From the NCBI GenBank assembly GCA_963650165.1, contig CAVJKX010000008.1:1-64000 (forward strand): 64,000 bases of DNA, in the 5' to 3' direction. Shown here in pieces: positions 41,387 through 48,743 of this stretch. The stretch's first letter is position 1. Every line of letters begins with the position of its first letter. The DNA is from F23-B02 sp963650165 (GTDB lineage Bacteria > Bacillota > Clostridia > Oscillospirales > Oscillospiraceae). Under the pieces are notes generated by a model. It ran no database searches, was not told where the DNA came from, and was given only the letters and a program-made list of their open reading frames with translations. Position numbers and translations under genes: made by a program.

Positions 41387-41851
41387 ATGAGCATATGCAC
41401 ATTTATTGCGTCCGACCTTCCTTTAAAGGAGGCAGCGCCGGTCTGCGATTATCCGCTTGAGATAAGCATTGAAAGAGGCGCAGCTACAGTGCTTGACGGC
41501 GGCGCGGACGACAACTATTTCCTGCTCCCGTTTACGGAGGTGTGGGAATACAGCGGCAAAAGGAATGCCGTCAGGCTGGAGTGGAACTGCTATACTGAGG
41601 GCAGGGCATGGCGGATTATCGAATATATAAAAAACGCCCTTAGAAACACGGACTTAGTGGAGCTTTGGCATGTTTGGCTGGGGGCGGGCGATGAATTTGA
41701 GGACCGGCCCGTAATTCATAGGTATGCAGTCTCCGCCGGAGAGCTTACTCCGAAGCACATCAGAAAAATTGACGAGGCGGAGATCTGGAACACTCCCGAT
41801 AAAAGATACCCGAACAGACCGTCGTTCTACTGCATGGAAATAAGACGATAA
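41387..41851 (+). CDS. Hypothetical protein
   Basis: A 154-residue soluble protein that I cannot name. It begins MSICTFIASDLPLKE and has the words DGGADDNYFLLPF, LEWNCYTEGRAWRIIEYIK, LVELWHVWLG and a C-terminal NTPDKRYPNRPSFYCMEIRR. Similar small acidic proteins occur sporadically in Firmicutes and some resemble immunity or antitoxin-like proteins, but no toxin gene adjoins it. Base use is lower in GC than that of its neighbours, a hint of separate origin. AGGGAG lies upstream. Function unknown. Confidence 0.65.
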   Translation: MSICTFIASDLPLKEAAPVCDYPLEISIERGAATVLDGGADDNYFLLPFTEVWEYSGKRNAVRLEWNCYTEGRAWRIIEYIKNALRNTDLVELWHVWLGAGDEFEDRPVIHRYAVSAGELTPKHIRKIDEAEIWNTPDKRYPNRPSFYCMEIRR

Positions 41852-41958
41852 GTTCAAAAGCACTGCTTTTCTTGCATGACAGGGTAAAATCATGCAATTA
41901 TTCTTGCGCACTTTTATGCAAATGCCTATAATCTTGTCATTCGAGGCGCTATTGTAGG

Positions 41959-41987
41959 TTGAATTCTATAAAATGCGGCACTATGAT
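41959..41987 (+). promoter_or_regulatory. Promoter upstream of 42038
   Basis: -35 TTGAAT (41959-41964), 17-bp spacer, -10 TATGAT (41982-41987). A small hairpin GTCCC-ACCCTGC-GGGAC lies in the leader just before the ribosome-binding site. Confidence 0.55.
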
Positions 41988-42037
41988 GTGGTCAATAAAA
42001 AGACAGTCCCACCCTGCGGGACGGAAAGGATCACATC

Positions 42038-42556
42038 ATGAAAACAAAGACTTCAAACAACACCGTTTATGTTATAACCGCAATTCTTTCGGTTATCGTG
42101 CTGCTCCTCGCGGCAGTCGGCTTCACGAGCGTTGAGACGCAGAAGGTCGAGCGCATAACCGCCGACACGAACCTCTTAAAGCACGCCGACAGCGCCGGCA
42201 GCCTTGCGACCTCCATGGGTCTTGCAAACACCGTTTACCCCGTGAGCGTACAGACCGCCGACGACAGCGACGACGATCTCGTCCGCATGGCCGAAAGCCT
42301 CAGGCCCGTCGCCGAGTTCAACTCCGACGCATCCGTCCTTGACCGCGACGTGGCCTACCTTCTCAATAACGGCACCGCCGCTTACGGCGCGACCTACGGC
42401 GAGATATGCACCGCCGCAAGCGTCTCGAGCCAGGCGGACATAGACTCGGCAAACCACGACGCAGCCGTCTGGACGGCAGTGTGCGCGGTCCTCGCCCTCG
42501 CAGCCGTCGCGGGACTGGTCGTCTCGGTCACGAAGATCGAGTACAAGGCCCGCTGA
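42038..42556 (+). CDS. Hypothetical membrane protein
   Basis: A 172-residue protein with an N-terminal helix (about 10-30) and a C-terminal helix (about 143-164) enclosing a 110-residue, mostly acidic extracytoplasmic region (TADDSDDDLVRMAES…). A short basic tail (TKIEYKAR) follows. The layout suggests both ends in the cytoplasm and a loop outside. No domain is recognised. It has its own promoter and a strong terminator, so it is monocistronic. GAAAGGA precedes ATG 42038. Confidence 0.65.
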   Translation: MKTKTSNNTVYVITAILSVIVLLLAAVGFTSVETQKVERITADTNLLKHADSAGSLATSMGLANTVYPVSVQTADDSDDDLVRMAESLRPVAEFNSDASVLDRDVAYLLNNGTAAYGATYGEICTAASVSSQADIDSANHDAAVWTAVCAVLALAAVAGLVVSVTKIEYKAR

Positions 42557-42599
42557 TAACAAGCTTCTCCTTCTAATTTTTACTCCATATTTACTCCCT

Positions 42600-42634
42600 A
42601 AGAAAAAGGCGCGGCCGTCGGCCGCGTCTTTTTC
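42600..42634 (+). terminator. Intrinsic terminator
   Basis: AAAAAGGCGCGGCC / GGCCGCGTCTTTTT with a short loop: GC-rich stem with A- and T-runs on either side, efficient in both directions. Confidence 0.85.
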
Positions 42635-42763
42635 AGTCTGAAAAAGACTGATTTGTACACATTAAAAAAAGCAGTTGCGTTTTGAGGGCTTATAATGTAG
42701 AATGACCATGTACTTTGCGTTCAATTTATCAAAGTTTTGTATCAAACACGAAAGGATGACCCT

Positions 42764-43621
42764 ATGAACGGATTTGTAAGCAGGCTGTGCGACCTCGACG
42801 GCGTTTCGGTCCCTGCCGAAATGCTGGAGCTCAAGGTCGATGCACGGCATATCGAAAGTGAGATAGAGGCTCTTTCCCTGCGCTGCGCGAAGGAGAGCGC
42901 CGTGGACCTGGCCGAGGCCGGCGACATTGTCCGCTGCTCGGCGGATAAGGAGCGCTATCCCGACGGACGGACGATACTTATATTTACCGGCACCGAGCTG
43001 CCCGGCGCACAGGAGGCCGCGGCGGCCGCGATCGGAAAGCGCAAGGGCGATGTTTTCACGGCGGAGCTTGCCGGAAGGGCGGTTCATCTGCGCGTTCAGA
43101 CCGTTACACGCCGCACACCCGTCAAGGTGAACGACGCGCTCATAGCGTCGCTGGGCATAGAGGGCGTCGACAGCGTCGAGAGCTACCGCGCCTATCTGAC
43201 CGCGAAGGCAGAGGGCGAGCAGAAGCTCGAGCGCAGCAAGGCGATCATGCGCTATCTCATGGATGCGCTCGTAAACGGAAGCGAGTACAGCTACGACGAG
43301 GGCGAGATGCAGGCCTATGTCGAAAAGACCAAGGCCGAGCGGCCGCAGCCCGAGGGCATCAGCGAGGAGACGGTGGTCGAGTCGATCGTATATCAGTGCA
43401 AACAGATGTGGGTCGCCGAGGCGTTCTGCCGCAAGCAGGGTATCGAGACCGGTCAGGCCGAGGTCGAGCAGATGGCCGACCAGTTTGCCGAGATGATGCA
43501 GCTCATGGGCGAGCCCGTTCCCGAGCGCGGCGAGCTTCTGGAGATGGCGCGCGGCGAGCTGTGCCTCACGCCGCTGTTCGAGCACATAAGCCGTCTGATC
43601 GAGCAGAAGTTTGGAGGTTAA
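42764..43621 (+). CDS. Trigger-factor-like protein without the ribosome-binding domain
   Basis: A 285-residue protein resembling the C-terminal two thirds of trigger factor. A reduced FKBP-like part (about 60-130, GDIVRCSADKER…GKRKGDVFTAELAGR…VQTVTRRTPVKVNDALIASL) leads into the helical chaperone arms (SVESYRAYLTAKAEGEQKLERSKAIMRYLMDALV…). The N-terminal domain with the ribosome-docking GFRxGKxP loop is missing, so it is not the canonical nascent-chain chaperone. It starts at ATG 42764 (AAGGA upstream) and is followed after 2 nt by a thioredoxin gene and then an FTR catalytic chain, suggesting a redox-linked folding function (inference). Confidence 0.75.
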   Translation: MNGFVSRLCDLDGVSVPAEMLELKVDARHIESEIEALSLRCAKESAVDLAEAGDIVRCSADKERYPDGRTILIFTGTELPGAQEAAAAAIGKRKGDVFTAELAGRAVHLRVQTVTRRTPVKVNDALIASLGIEGVDSVESYRAYLTAKAEGEQKLERSKAIMRYLMDALVNGSEYSYDEGEMQAYVEKTKAERPQPEGISEETVVESIVYQCKQMWVAEAFCRKQGIETGQAEVEQMADQFAEMMQLMGEPVPERGELLEMARGELCLTPLFEHISRLIEQKFGG

Positions 43622-43623
43622 AC

Positions 43624-43938
43624 ATGGTTAAAGAGCTCATAGAACAACAGTGGAAGGAATTTTCACAGGCCGAATACGCGGTCATCGACTGCTACGGCGA
43701 AAACTGCTTTGCCTGCGTCATGCTCGCACCGGTGTACGACGCCGTCGCCGACGAGCTGTCGGGCATTTCCTTCGGCAGAGTCAATATAACGTTCAACCCC
43801 GATATAGCCGACACGCACGGCATCGACGCGATGCCGACGCTGCTGTATTTCCGCCGCGGCGAGCTTATCGACCGCACGGTCGGCAGCATTGACCGCGCCG
43901 AGCTGCTTGAGCATATATCAAAGCTGCTGTACGAATAA
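43624..43938 (+). CDS. Thioredoxin-like protein with CFAC active site
   Basis: A 104-residue single-domain thioredoxin fold. The redox motif is Cys28-Phe-Ala-Cys31 (GENCFACVM) instead of the usual WCGPC. The cis-proline loop GIDAMPTLLYFRRGE and C-terminal helix are in place. The altered dipeptide changes redox potential and partner choice. GGAGG of the upstream gene's last codons forms its ribosome-binding site. The next gene encodes a ferredoxin:thioredoxin reductase catalytic chain, the probable electron donor. Confidence 0.9.
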   Translation: MVKELIEQQWKEFSQAEYAVIDCYGENCFACVMLAPVYDAVADELSGISFGRVNITFNPDIADTHGIDAMPTLLYFRRGELIDRTVGSIDRAELLEHISKLLYE

Positions 43939-43954
43939 GGAAAGCGTGATACAT

Positions 43955-44155
43955 ATGGGAAAGATAAGACTCAACGACGACCCCGCGGTCGTTGCGAAGA
44001 TAAAGGCCGGGCTGAAGGAAACCGGCGGCTACTGTCCCTGCCGCAGGGAGATAAAGCCCGAATACAAATGCATTTGCGAGGAATTCCGGCAGCAGATGCA
44101 GGACCCCGATTTTGAGGGCTACTGCCACTGCCTGCTGTATTACAAAGAAAAATAA
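43955..44155 (+). CDS. Ferredoxin:thioredoxin reductase catalytic-chain homologue
   Basis: FTR catalytic chains carry a [4Fe-4S] cluster next to a redox disulfide and pass electrons from ferredoxin to thioredoxin. This 66-residue protein has the diagnostic cysteine set in compact form: C27-P-C29, C39-I-C41, C57-H-C59, with GGYCPC, KCICEEFR and GYCHCLLYY as in bacterial members. In cyanobacterial FTR the pattern is CPC-x16-CPC-x8-CHC, so spacing differs here. No variable (beta-barrel) subunit gene is nearby. It lies 16 nt after the thioredoxin gene. I use ATG 43955; an earlier in-frame ATG would overlap that gene by 50 nt. Confidence 0.9.
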   Translation: MGKIRLNDDPAVVAKIKAGLKETGGYCPCRREIKPEYKCICEEFRQQMQDPDFEGYCHCLLYYKEK

Positions 44156-44170
44156 AGGAGACGACCAAAG

Positions 44171-45226
44171 ATGAAAAAACTCGTATCCGTGCTGCTGGCG
44201 GCTGTTCTTGTGTTCAGCCTTGCCGGATGCAGCCTCTTCAGCAAGGCCGACGTGGTCAAGCTCGGCGACTATTCGCACACAGACCCGAGCGGTCTGACCT
44301 TTGATACCCGCACGGTTCTTAAAAACGACAGCTTCGGCGACACGCTTTCGGAGTACGCAAGCAGCGACGCCTATCCCGACACCGTGATGTACGACGAAAG
44401 CGGCAGCCCCATCGGCATGTACGACTATGACGCATCGACCGGCCTTGCAAAGGGCTGGATAAACGTCAGCACCGGCGAATACACCGCATACGCCGAGGGC
44501 GAGGAGGTCGATCTCGGTCTGCCCGACGAGTCGAAGCTGGTCACCATCCCCGGAACCGTCACCCTCTACTTCGTCGTTTACTCCAATGAGGGCACCGCTG
44601 TCGAGTGCGACGCATACCTCATGCTCAGCGACGCGAGCGCAAAGGACACCGTTCTCAACACCATGTCCTCAACCTTCGGCATGCCGTACACCGCCGAGAG
44701 CGACACCGTTCTCAAATACACCGCCGAGGCCGACCAGATAGCCGCCGAGTGCGAGAGCATGGGCCTTTCCGGCGACTCGGGCTATATCACCTATCTCCAG
44801 CAGAGCTACGGCGTGCGCGCCGACTCCGGCGAGAACCCCTACAAGCCCTACGCCGAGCACAAGGATCCCACCGACATCGAGTATGACGAGAAGGTCGTCC
44901 TCACCGGCAGCGGCCAGGCGGCAGTGGACGCCGACGAGAGCGACTGCATCTCCTCGCTGAGCACCTTCCTCTACGGCAAGGACGGCGACATGGTCGCGGC
45001 CTACACCTATTACGAGTGCCCCTCCAAGGAGGCGGCCGACAAGCTCGCCGAGAGCACCAGCGGCGAGGTCCGCGTTTCCGACACCGTGCTCATGGTGTCC
45101 TACACGGGCGATGCGCTCAGCGCATCGATCGACAGCTACATCTCCATGAGCCTGCTGAAGGATCACTCCGTGGCGGAATACACCCGTCTGATCGAGGAGA
45201 CCTTCCTCTCGACCGTTTACGAATAA
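44171..45226 (+). CDS. Secreted lipoprotein, function unknown
   Basis: A 351-residue acidic lipoprotein. The lipobox is LAGC with Cys at about residue 20 (VFSLAGCSLFSK), so the mature protein is anchored to the outer face of the membrane. The remainder has two loosely similar halves rich in Asp, Ser, Thr and Tyr, without a recognised domain. It follows the FTR chain by 15 nt and may belong to the same transcript. A strong terminator follows. An external folding or sensing role would fit the neighbours but nothing in the sequence proves it. Confidence 0.75.
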   Translation: MKKLVSVLLAAVLVFSLAGCSLFSKADVVKLGDYSHTDPSGLTFDTRTVLKNDSFGDTLSEYASSDAYPDTVMYDESGSPIGMYDYDASTGLAKGWINVSTGEYTAYAEGEEVDLGLPDESKLVTIPGTVTLYFVVYSNEGTAVECDAYLMLSDASAKDTVLNTMSSTFGMPYTAESDTVLKYTAEADQIAAECESMGLSGDSGYITYLQQSYGVRADSGENPYKPYAEHKDPTDIEYDEKVVLTGSGQAAVDADESDCISSLSTFLYGKDGDMVAAYTYYECPSKEAADKLAESTSGEVRVSDTVLMVSYTGDALSASIDSYISMSLLKDHSVAEYTRLIEETFLSTVYE

Positions 45227-45241
45227 TTGCAATAACGAACG

Positions 45242-45274
45242 GCGGATGCCATAAAACGTGGCATCCGCTTTTTC
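45242..45274 (+). terminator. Intrinsic terminator after the lipoprotein gene
   Basis: GCGGATGCCA / TGGCATCCGC with a 7-nt loop and T5 tail. Confidence 0.88.
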
Positions 45275-45292
45275 AATTAACAGGAGTTCAGT

Positions 45293-47029
45293 ATGGGACC
45301 AAACGAAAAAAATACGAGCGGAACGTGGAAAAGCCTGTTCGTCACGCTCAGGAAGCTCCGGCTTCCGTGGCTTTGGGTGCTCATTGCTCTGGCGCTGAAC
45401 CTCGCCTTCAACCGTATGCTGCTCGACCTTCCGAACACGACGGCGAGCCTGCTCGGCGGTGATCTGTCGGGCAAGGCGATAAGGGACGCCGTTATCTACT
45501 ATGTCGCACTCGGCGTGCTGTCGTTCGTTGTCGTGGCCGCTCAGGTGCAGGCGCAGTCGCTCGGCGTGCGCAGGGCAAGGGAGAGCGTCTGGAGCAAGAT
45601 GCTCGGCATGCGCATGGAGCACTTTGACCTCAACGACCCCTCGGACCTCATGAGCGCGATCATAAACGACACCGGCTCCGCGGTCAACAGCATGGTCAAC
45701 GTCATCATCTACCTCATTCCCGATATCTATTACATCGTCGCGGCGCTGCTGCGGATAAACGAATATCACTGGGTGCTGGCGCTGTCCTGCTTTGCGATGC
45801 TGCCGCTGAAATACCTGTATGCGCTGATCATGGGCAAAAAGGTGCAGACGGCATCGACGAAGGTCTACGGCCGCATCGGCCTGCTCACGAGCTTCCTGGC
45901 CGACAGGATAAGCCACCTGCCGCTGGTCAAGACCTGCACCAACGAGAGCTTCGAGAGCGAAAACGGCCGCGAGGCCGCGGGCGAGATCATGAAGGCCAAC
46001 ATGAAGCTGGTCGATCTGACGAACATCTCCTCCGGCATCGTCGCGGTCATCGACATATTGCAGAAATTCATTGTCGTCGTCATTGCGGTCATCCTGCTTC
46101 AGCGGGGCGAGATCGACGTGACGATGTGGCTTGCCTTTTTCCTCTTCGCGCAGAACCTGTTCCCGATAATGGACGGCGTTTTCACGCGCTGGGTAACGAT
46201 CAAGGGCATCAAGGGCACCTTCGAGCGCAGCGTCGGCATAATGAACGGCAGCGACGAGTGCGGCGGCGCACTCTCCTTCCCCGACAGCGGCGAGGTGCGC
46301 TTTGAAAACGTCAGCTTCACCTATCCCGGCGCAGACGAGCCCGCTTTGAGGAACGTATCGTTCACCGTGCCCGACGGCGGCAGCGTCGCCATAGTCGGAA
46401 TGTGCGGCAGCGGCAAGACCACCACCGTGAGCATGCTCGAGCGCTTCTACCTGCCCGACGAGGGCCGGGTGCTCGTCGGCGGAACGGACATTGCGGATAT
46501 ATCTCTTTCCGAGTTCAGAAAAAAGCTTGCCTATGTCCAGCAGGGCGCGGGCATATTCAGCGGCAGCCTGCGCGAGGCGCTCACCTACGGCATAGACCGC
46601 GAGGTCGGCGACGCGGAGATCCTCGAAGCCGCAAGGCGCACGGGCTTTACCGAGTACCTTGAGCTGTGCCCCGACGGGCTCGACACGGCGATAGCCGCCG
46701 GAGGCGAGTCGATGTCCGGCGGTCAGAAGCAGCGGCTCGTGCTCACCCGCGAGGTGCTGCGCGGCGGCAGCATAATACTTATGGACGAGCCGACGAGTGC
46801 GCTTGACGTGCGCGTTTCGGCAAGGATACAGGAGACGATGGACGCCGTTTTCGAGGGTAAAACGCGCATACTGATAACGCACGATCTCGATTACGCAAGG
46901 CGCTGCGGGCGTATAATCGTCCTGTCCGGCGGCACGCTCGTCGGCGACGGCGACCACGAGCAGCTCATGCGCAGCTGCCCGACGTACCGCGGCATGGTAC
47001 AGAACACGCTCGGGGAGGAGGAAACATGA
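45293..47029 (+). CDS. ABC exporter half-transporter, subunit 1
   Basis: A 578-residue fused membrane-plus-ATPase protein of the type I ABC exporter family. Six helices lie in the first 310 residues, and the nucleotide-binding domain has Walker A GMCGSGKTT, signature MSGGQKQR, Walker B IILMDEPTSALD and the H-loop ILITHD. The glutamate after Walker B is present, so the site looks active. AGGAG precedes ATG 45293. It overlaps the second half-transporter gene by 4 nt (ATGA), so the two form a heterodimer. No C39 peptidase domain is present. Cargo unknown. Confidence 0.92.
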   Translation: MGPNEKNTSGTWKSLFVTLRKLRLPWLWVLIALALNLAFNRMLLDLPNTTASLLGGDLSGKAIRDAVIYYVALGVLSFVVVAAQVQAQSLGVRRARESVWSKMLGMRMEHFDLNDPSDLMSAIINDTGSAVNSMVNVIIYLIPDIYYIVAALLRINEYHWVLALSCFAMLPLKYLYALIMGKKVQTASTKVYGRIGLLTSFLADRISHLPLVKTCTNESFESENGREAAGEIMKANMKLVDLTNISSGIVAVIDILQKFIVVVIAVILLQRGEIDVTMWLAFFLFAQNLFPIMDGVFTRWVTIKGIKGTFERSVGIMNGSDECGGALSFPDSGEVRFENVSFTYPGADEPALRNVSFTVPDGGSVAIVGMCGSGKTTTVSMLERFYLPDEGRVLVGGTDIADISLSEFRKKLAYVQQGAGIFSGSLREALTYGIDREVGDAEILEAARRTGFTEYLELCPDGLDTAIAAGGESMSGGQKQRLVLTREVLRGGSIILMDEPTSALDVRVSARIQETMDAVFEGKTRILITHDLDYARRCGRIIVLSGGTLVGDGDHEQLMRSCPTYRGMVQNTLGEEET

Positions 47030-48726
47030 AAAAGCTTTCCGGATATTTCAGCGTCCTCAGGGGCGTTAAGCTGCCCTGGCTGCTCATCATCCTGTGCTTT
47101 ATCTTCTCGGCCGCGACAATGAGCGCGGAGCTTCAGAGCGCAACGCTCACGGCGAGCGTCATCGACACGAGCCAGAAGGCGATCGACGGCAAGGCGCTTT
47201 TCAGCTACATGGGCGTGACAGCCGCGGCGGCGGTGCTGTCCATCGTGTCCTACTACTTCACGCGGAAAATGGAGGAGACTATAAACCTCCGCGTAAGGTG
47301 CAGGCTCTGGGAGAAGATAATGCACCTGCCGATGAAGTACTACGACGAGGATAACGGCAACGAGCTCGTCAGCCGTGTCACCTCCGATGCGAGCGCACCC
47401 TCGACGCTGTTTTCAATGGCGGTGTCGTTCGTGGTCTGCATCGTGACGTCGGTCCAGGCGTTCATAAAGCTCTACGATTACAATACGATGCTTGCAAACT
47501 ACTCGCTGCTTATAATTCCGCTGACGCTCATCGTGTGCGTCATCTACGGAAAGCTCATGTACAGGCTCGGCGTTTACAGCACCGTGACCATGGCGAGCAG
47601 CCTCGGCTACCTGGCAGAGCGCGTGCGCAATCTCCGCCTGATAAAGAGCGCGGCTGCCGAAATGCTCGAAAGCCGCAGGGGCAGCGCCACCTTCAGGCGC
47701 ATGTACATTGCCGATTTCCTCAACTGGATACTCGTTGCCGGCTATCAGCTTGCCTCGAGCCTGTTTTCGATCATGTTCATCTTCATCGTCTTTGTCATCG
47801 GCGGCAGGCTCGTGCCCGCGGGCGTGCTCAGCATCGGCGATCTGACCGCGTTTTACATGATAACAGGCATCGTCGGGCTCCAGCTCATGCAGTTTTTCAT
47901 GAACGTCGGCTCGGTGTCCGGCATCTTCGGCACGATGCAGAAGATAAACCGCGTCTCCTCGGCAGAGCCTGAGCACGCGGACGGCGCAGACGTTCCCGGC
48001 GTTTGCTCGGATATACTCTTTGAAAACGTGAGCTTTGCCTATTCCGAGGAGCGCGAGGTCCTCAAAAACGTATCCCTGACGATACCCATGGGCAAGGTCA
48101 CCGCCGTCATCGGCGGCAACGGCGCGGGCAAGAGCACGCTCTTCAAGCTGCTCGTGCGCCTGTACGAGCCCTCGGAGGGCAGGATACTCTTCGGCGGCGA
48201 GGATATCTCGGAGCTCGATCTTGCGCAGTGGCGGAAGCGCTTTGCCTATGTGTTCCAGCGCGAGGCGCTCATCGGCGGCACGGTGCGCGAGAACATGCTC
48301 TACGGCCTCGAGCGCGAGGTCAGCGAGGAGGAGCTCATCGAAACGGCGAAGAGAGCCAACTGCTACGACTTCATCATGGAAAAGCCTCTGGGCTTTGACG
48401 AGGATGTGGGTCTGGGCGGCTCGAACTTCTCCGGCGGCCAGGCGCAGTGCATTTCCATCGCCCGCGCGATGCTTCGCGGCTCGGATTTCCTGCTGCTCGA
48501 CGAGGCCACGAGCAATCTCGACGTGATGAGCGAGGCGCTCGTCACCGACGCTCTCGACAGGCTCATGCAGGGGCGCACGACGATAATGATAGCGCACAGC
48601 TTCGCCGCAACGAAGAACGCCGACAACATCATCGTCATGAAGGACGGCTCTCCCGAGGCCGCCGGCTCGCCTGCCGAGCTTGAAAAAACAAACGATTACT
48701 ACAGACTTTTCAGCAAAACGCTGTAA
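47026..48726 (+). CDS. ABC exporter half-transporter, subunit 2
   Basis: A 566-residue partner of the preceding gene, with the same layout: six-helix membrane domain, then an ATPase domain with GGNGAGKST (Walker A), signature FSGGQAQC, Walker B FLLLDEATSNLD and H-loop IMIAHS. The signature's last residues (AQC) are less standard than subunit 1's KQR. Translation is coupled to subunit 1. The M16 peptidase gene starts 17 nt downstream. Heterodimeric exporters of this kind move drugs, lipids or peptides; the adjacent peptidase makes a peptide plausible. Confidence 0.92.
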   Translation: MKKLSGYFSVLRGVKLPWLLIILCFIFSAATMSAELQSATLTASVIDTSQKAIDGKALFSYMGVTAAAAVLSIVSYYFTRKMEETINLRVRCRLWEKIMHLPMKYYDEDNGNELVSRVTSDASAPSTLFSMAVSFVVCIVTSVQAFIKLYDYNTMLANYSLLIIPLTLIVCVIYGKLMYRLGVYSTVTMASSLGYLAERVRNLRLIKSAAAEMLESRRGSATFRRMYIADFLNWILVAGYQLASSLFSIMFIFIVFVIGGRLVPAGVLSIGDLTAFYMITGIVGLQLMQFFMNVGSVSGIFGTMQKINRVSSAEPEHADGADVPGVCSDILFENVSFAYSEEREVLKNVSLTIPMGKVTAVIGGNGAGKSTLFKLLVRLYEPSEGRILFGGEDISELDLAQWRKRFAYVFQREALIGGTVRENMLYGLEREVSEEELIETAKRANCYDFIMEKPLGFDEDVGLGGSNFSGGQAQCISIARAMLRGSDFLLLDEATSNLDVMSEALVTDALDRLMQGRTTIMIAHSFAATKNADNIIVMKDGSPEAAGSPAELEKTNDYYRLFSKTL

Positions 48727-48743
48727 AGCGGATGCGAGGAAAA

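Noticed and set aside
43889..43954. An earlier in-frame ATG for the FTR catalytic chain
   Set aside because: It would overlap the thioredoxin gene by 50 nt in another frame and add residues unlike the family; ATG 43955 gives the normal N-terminus.
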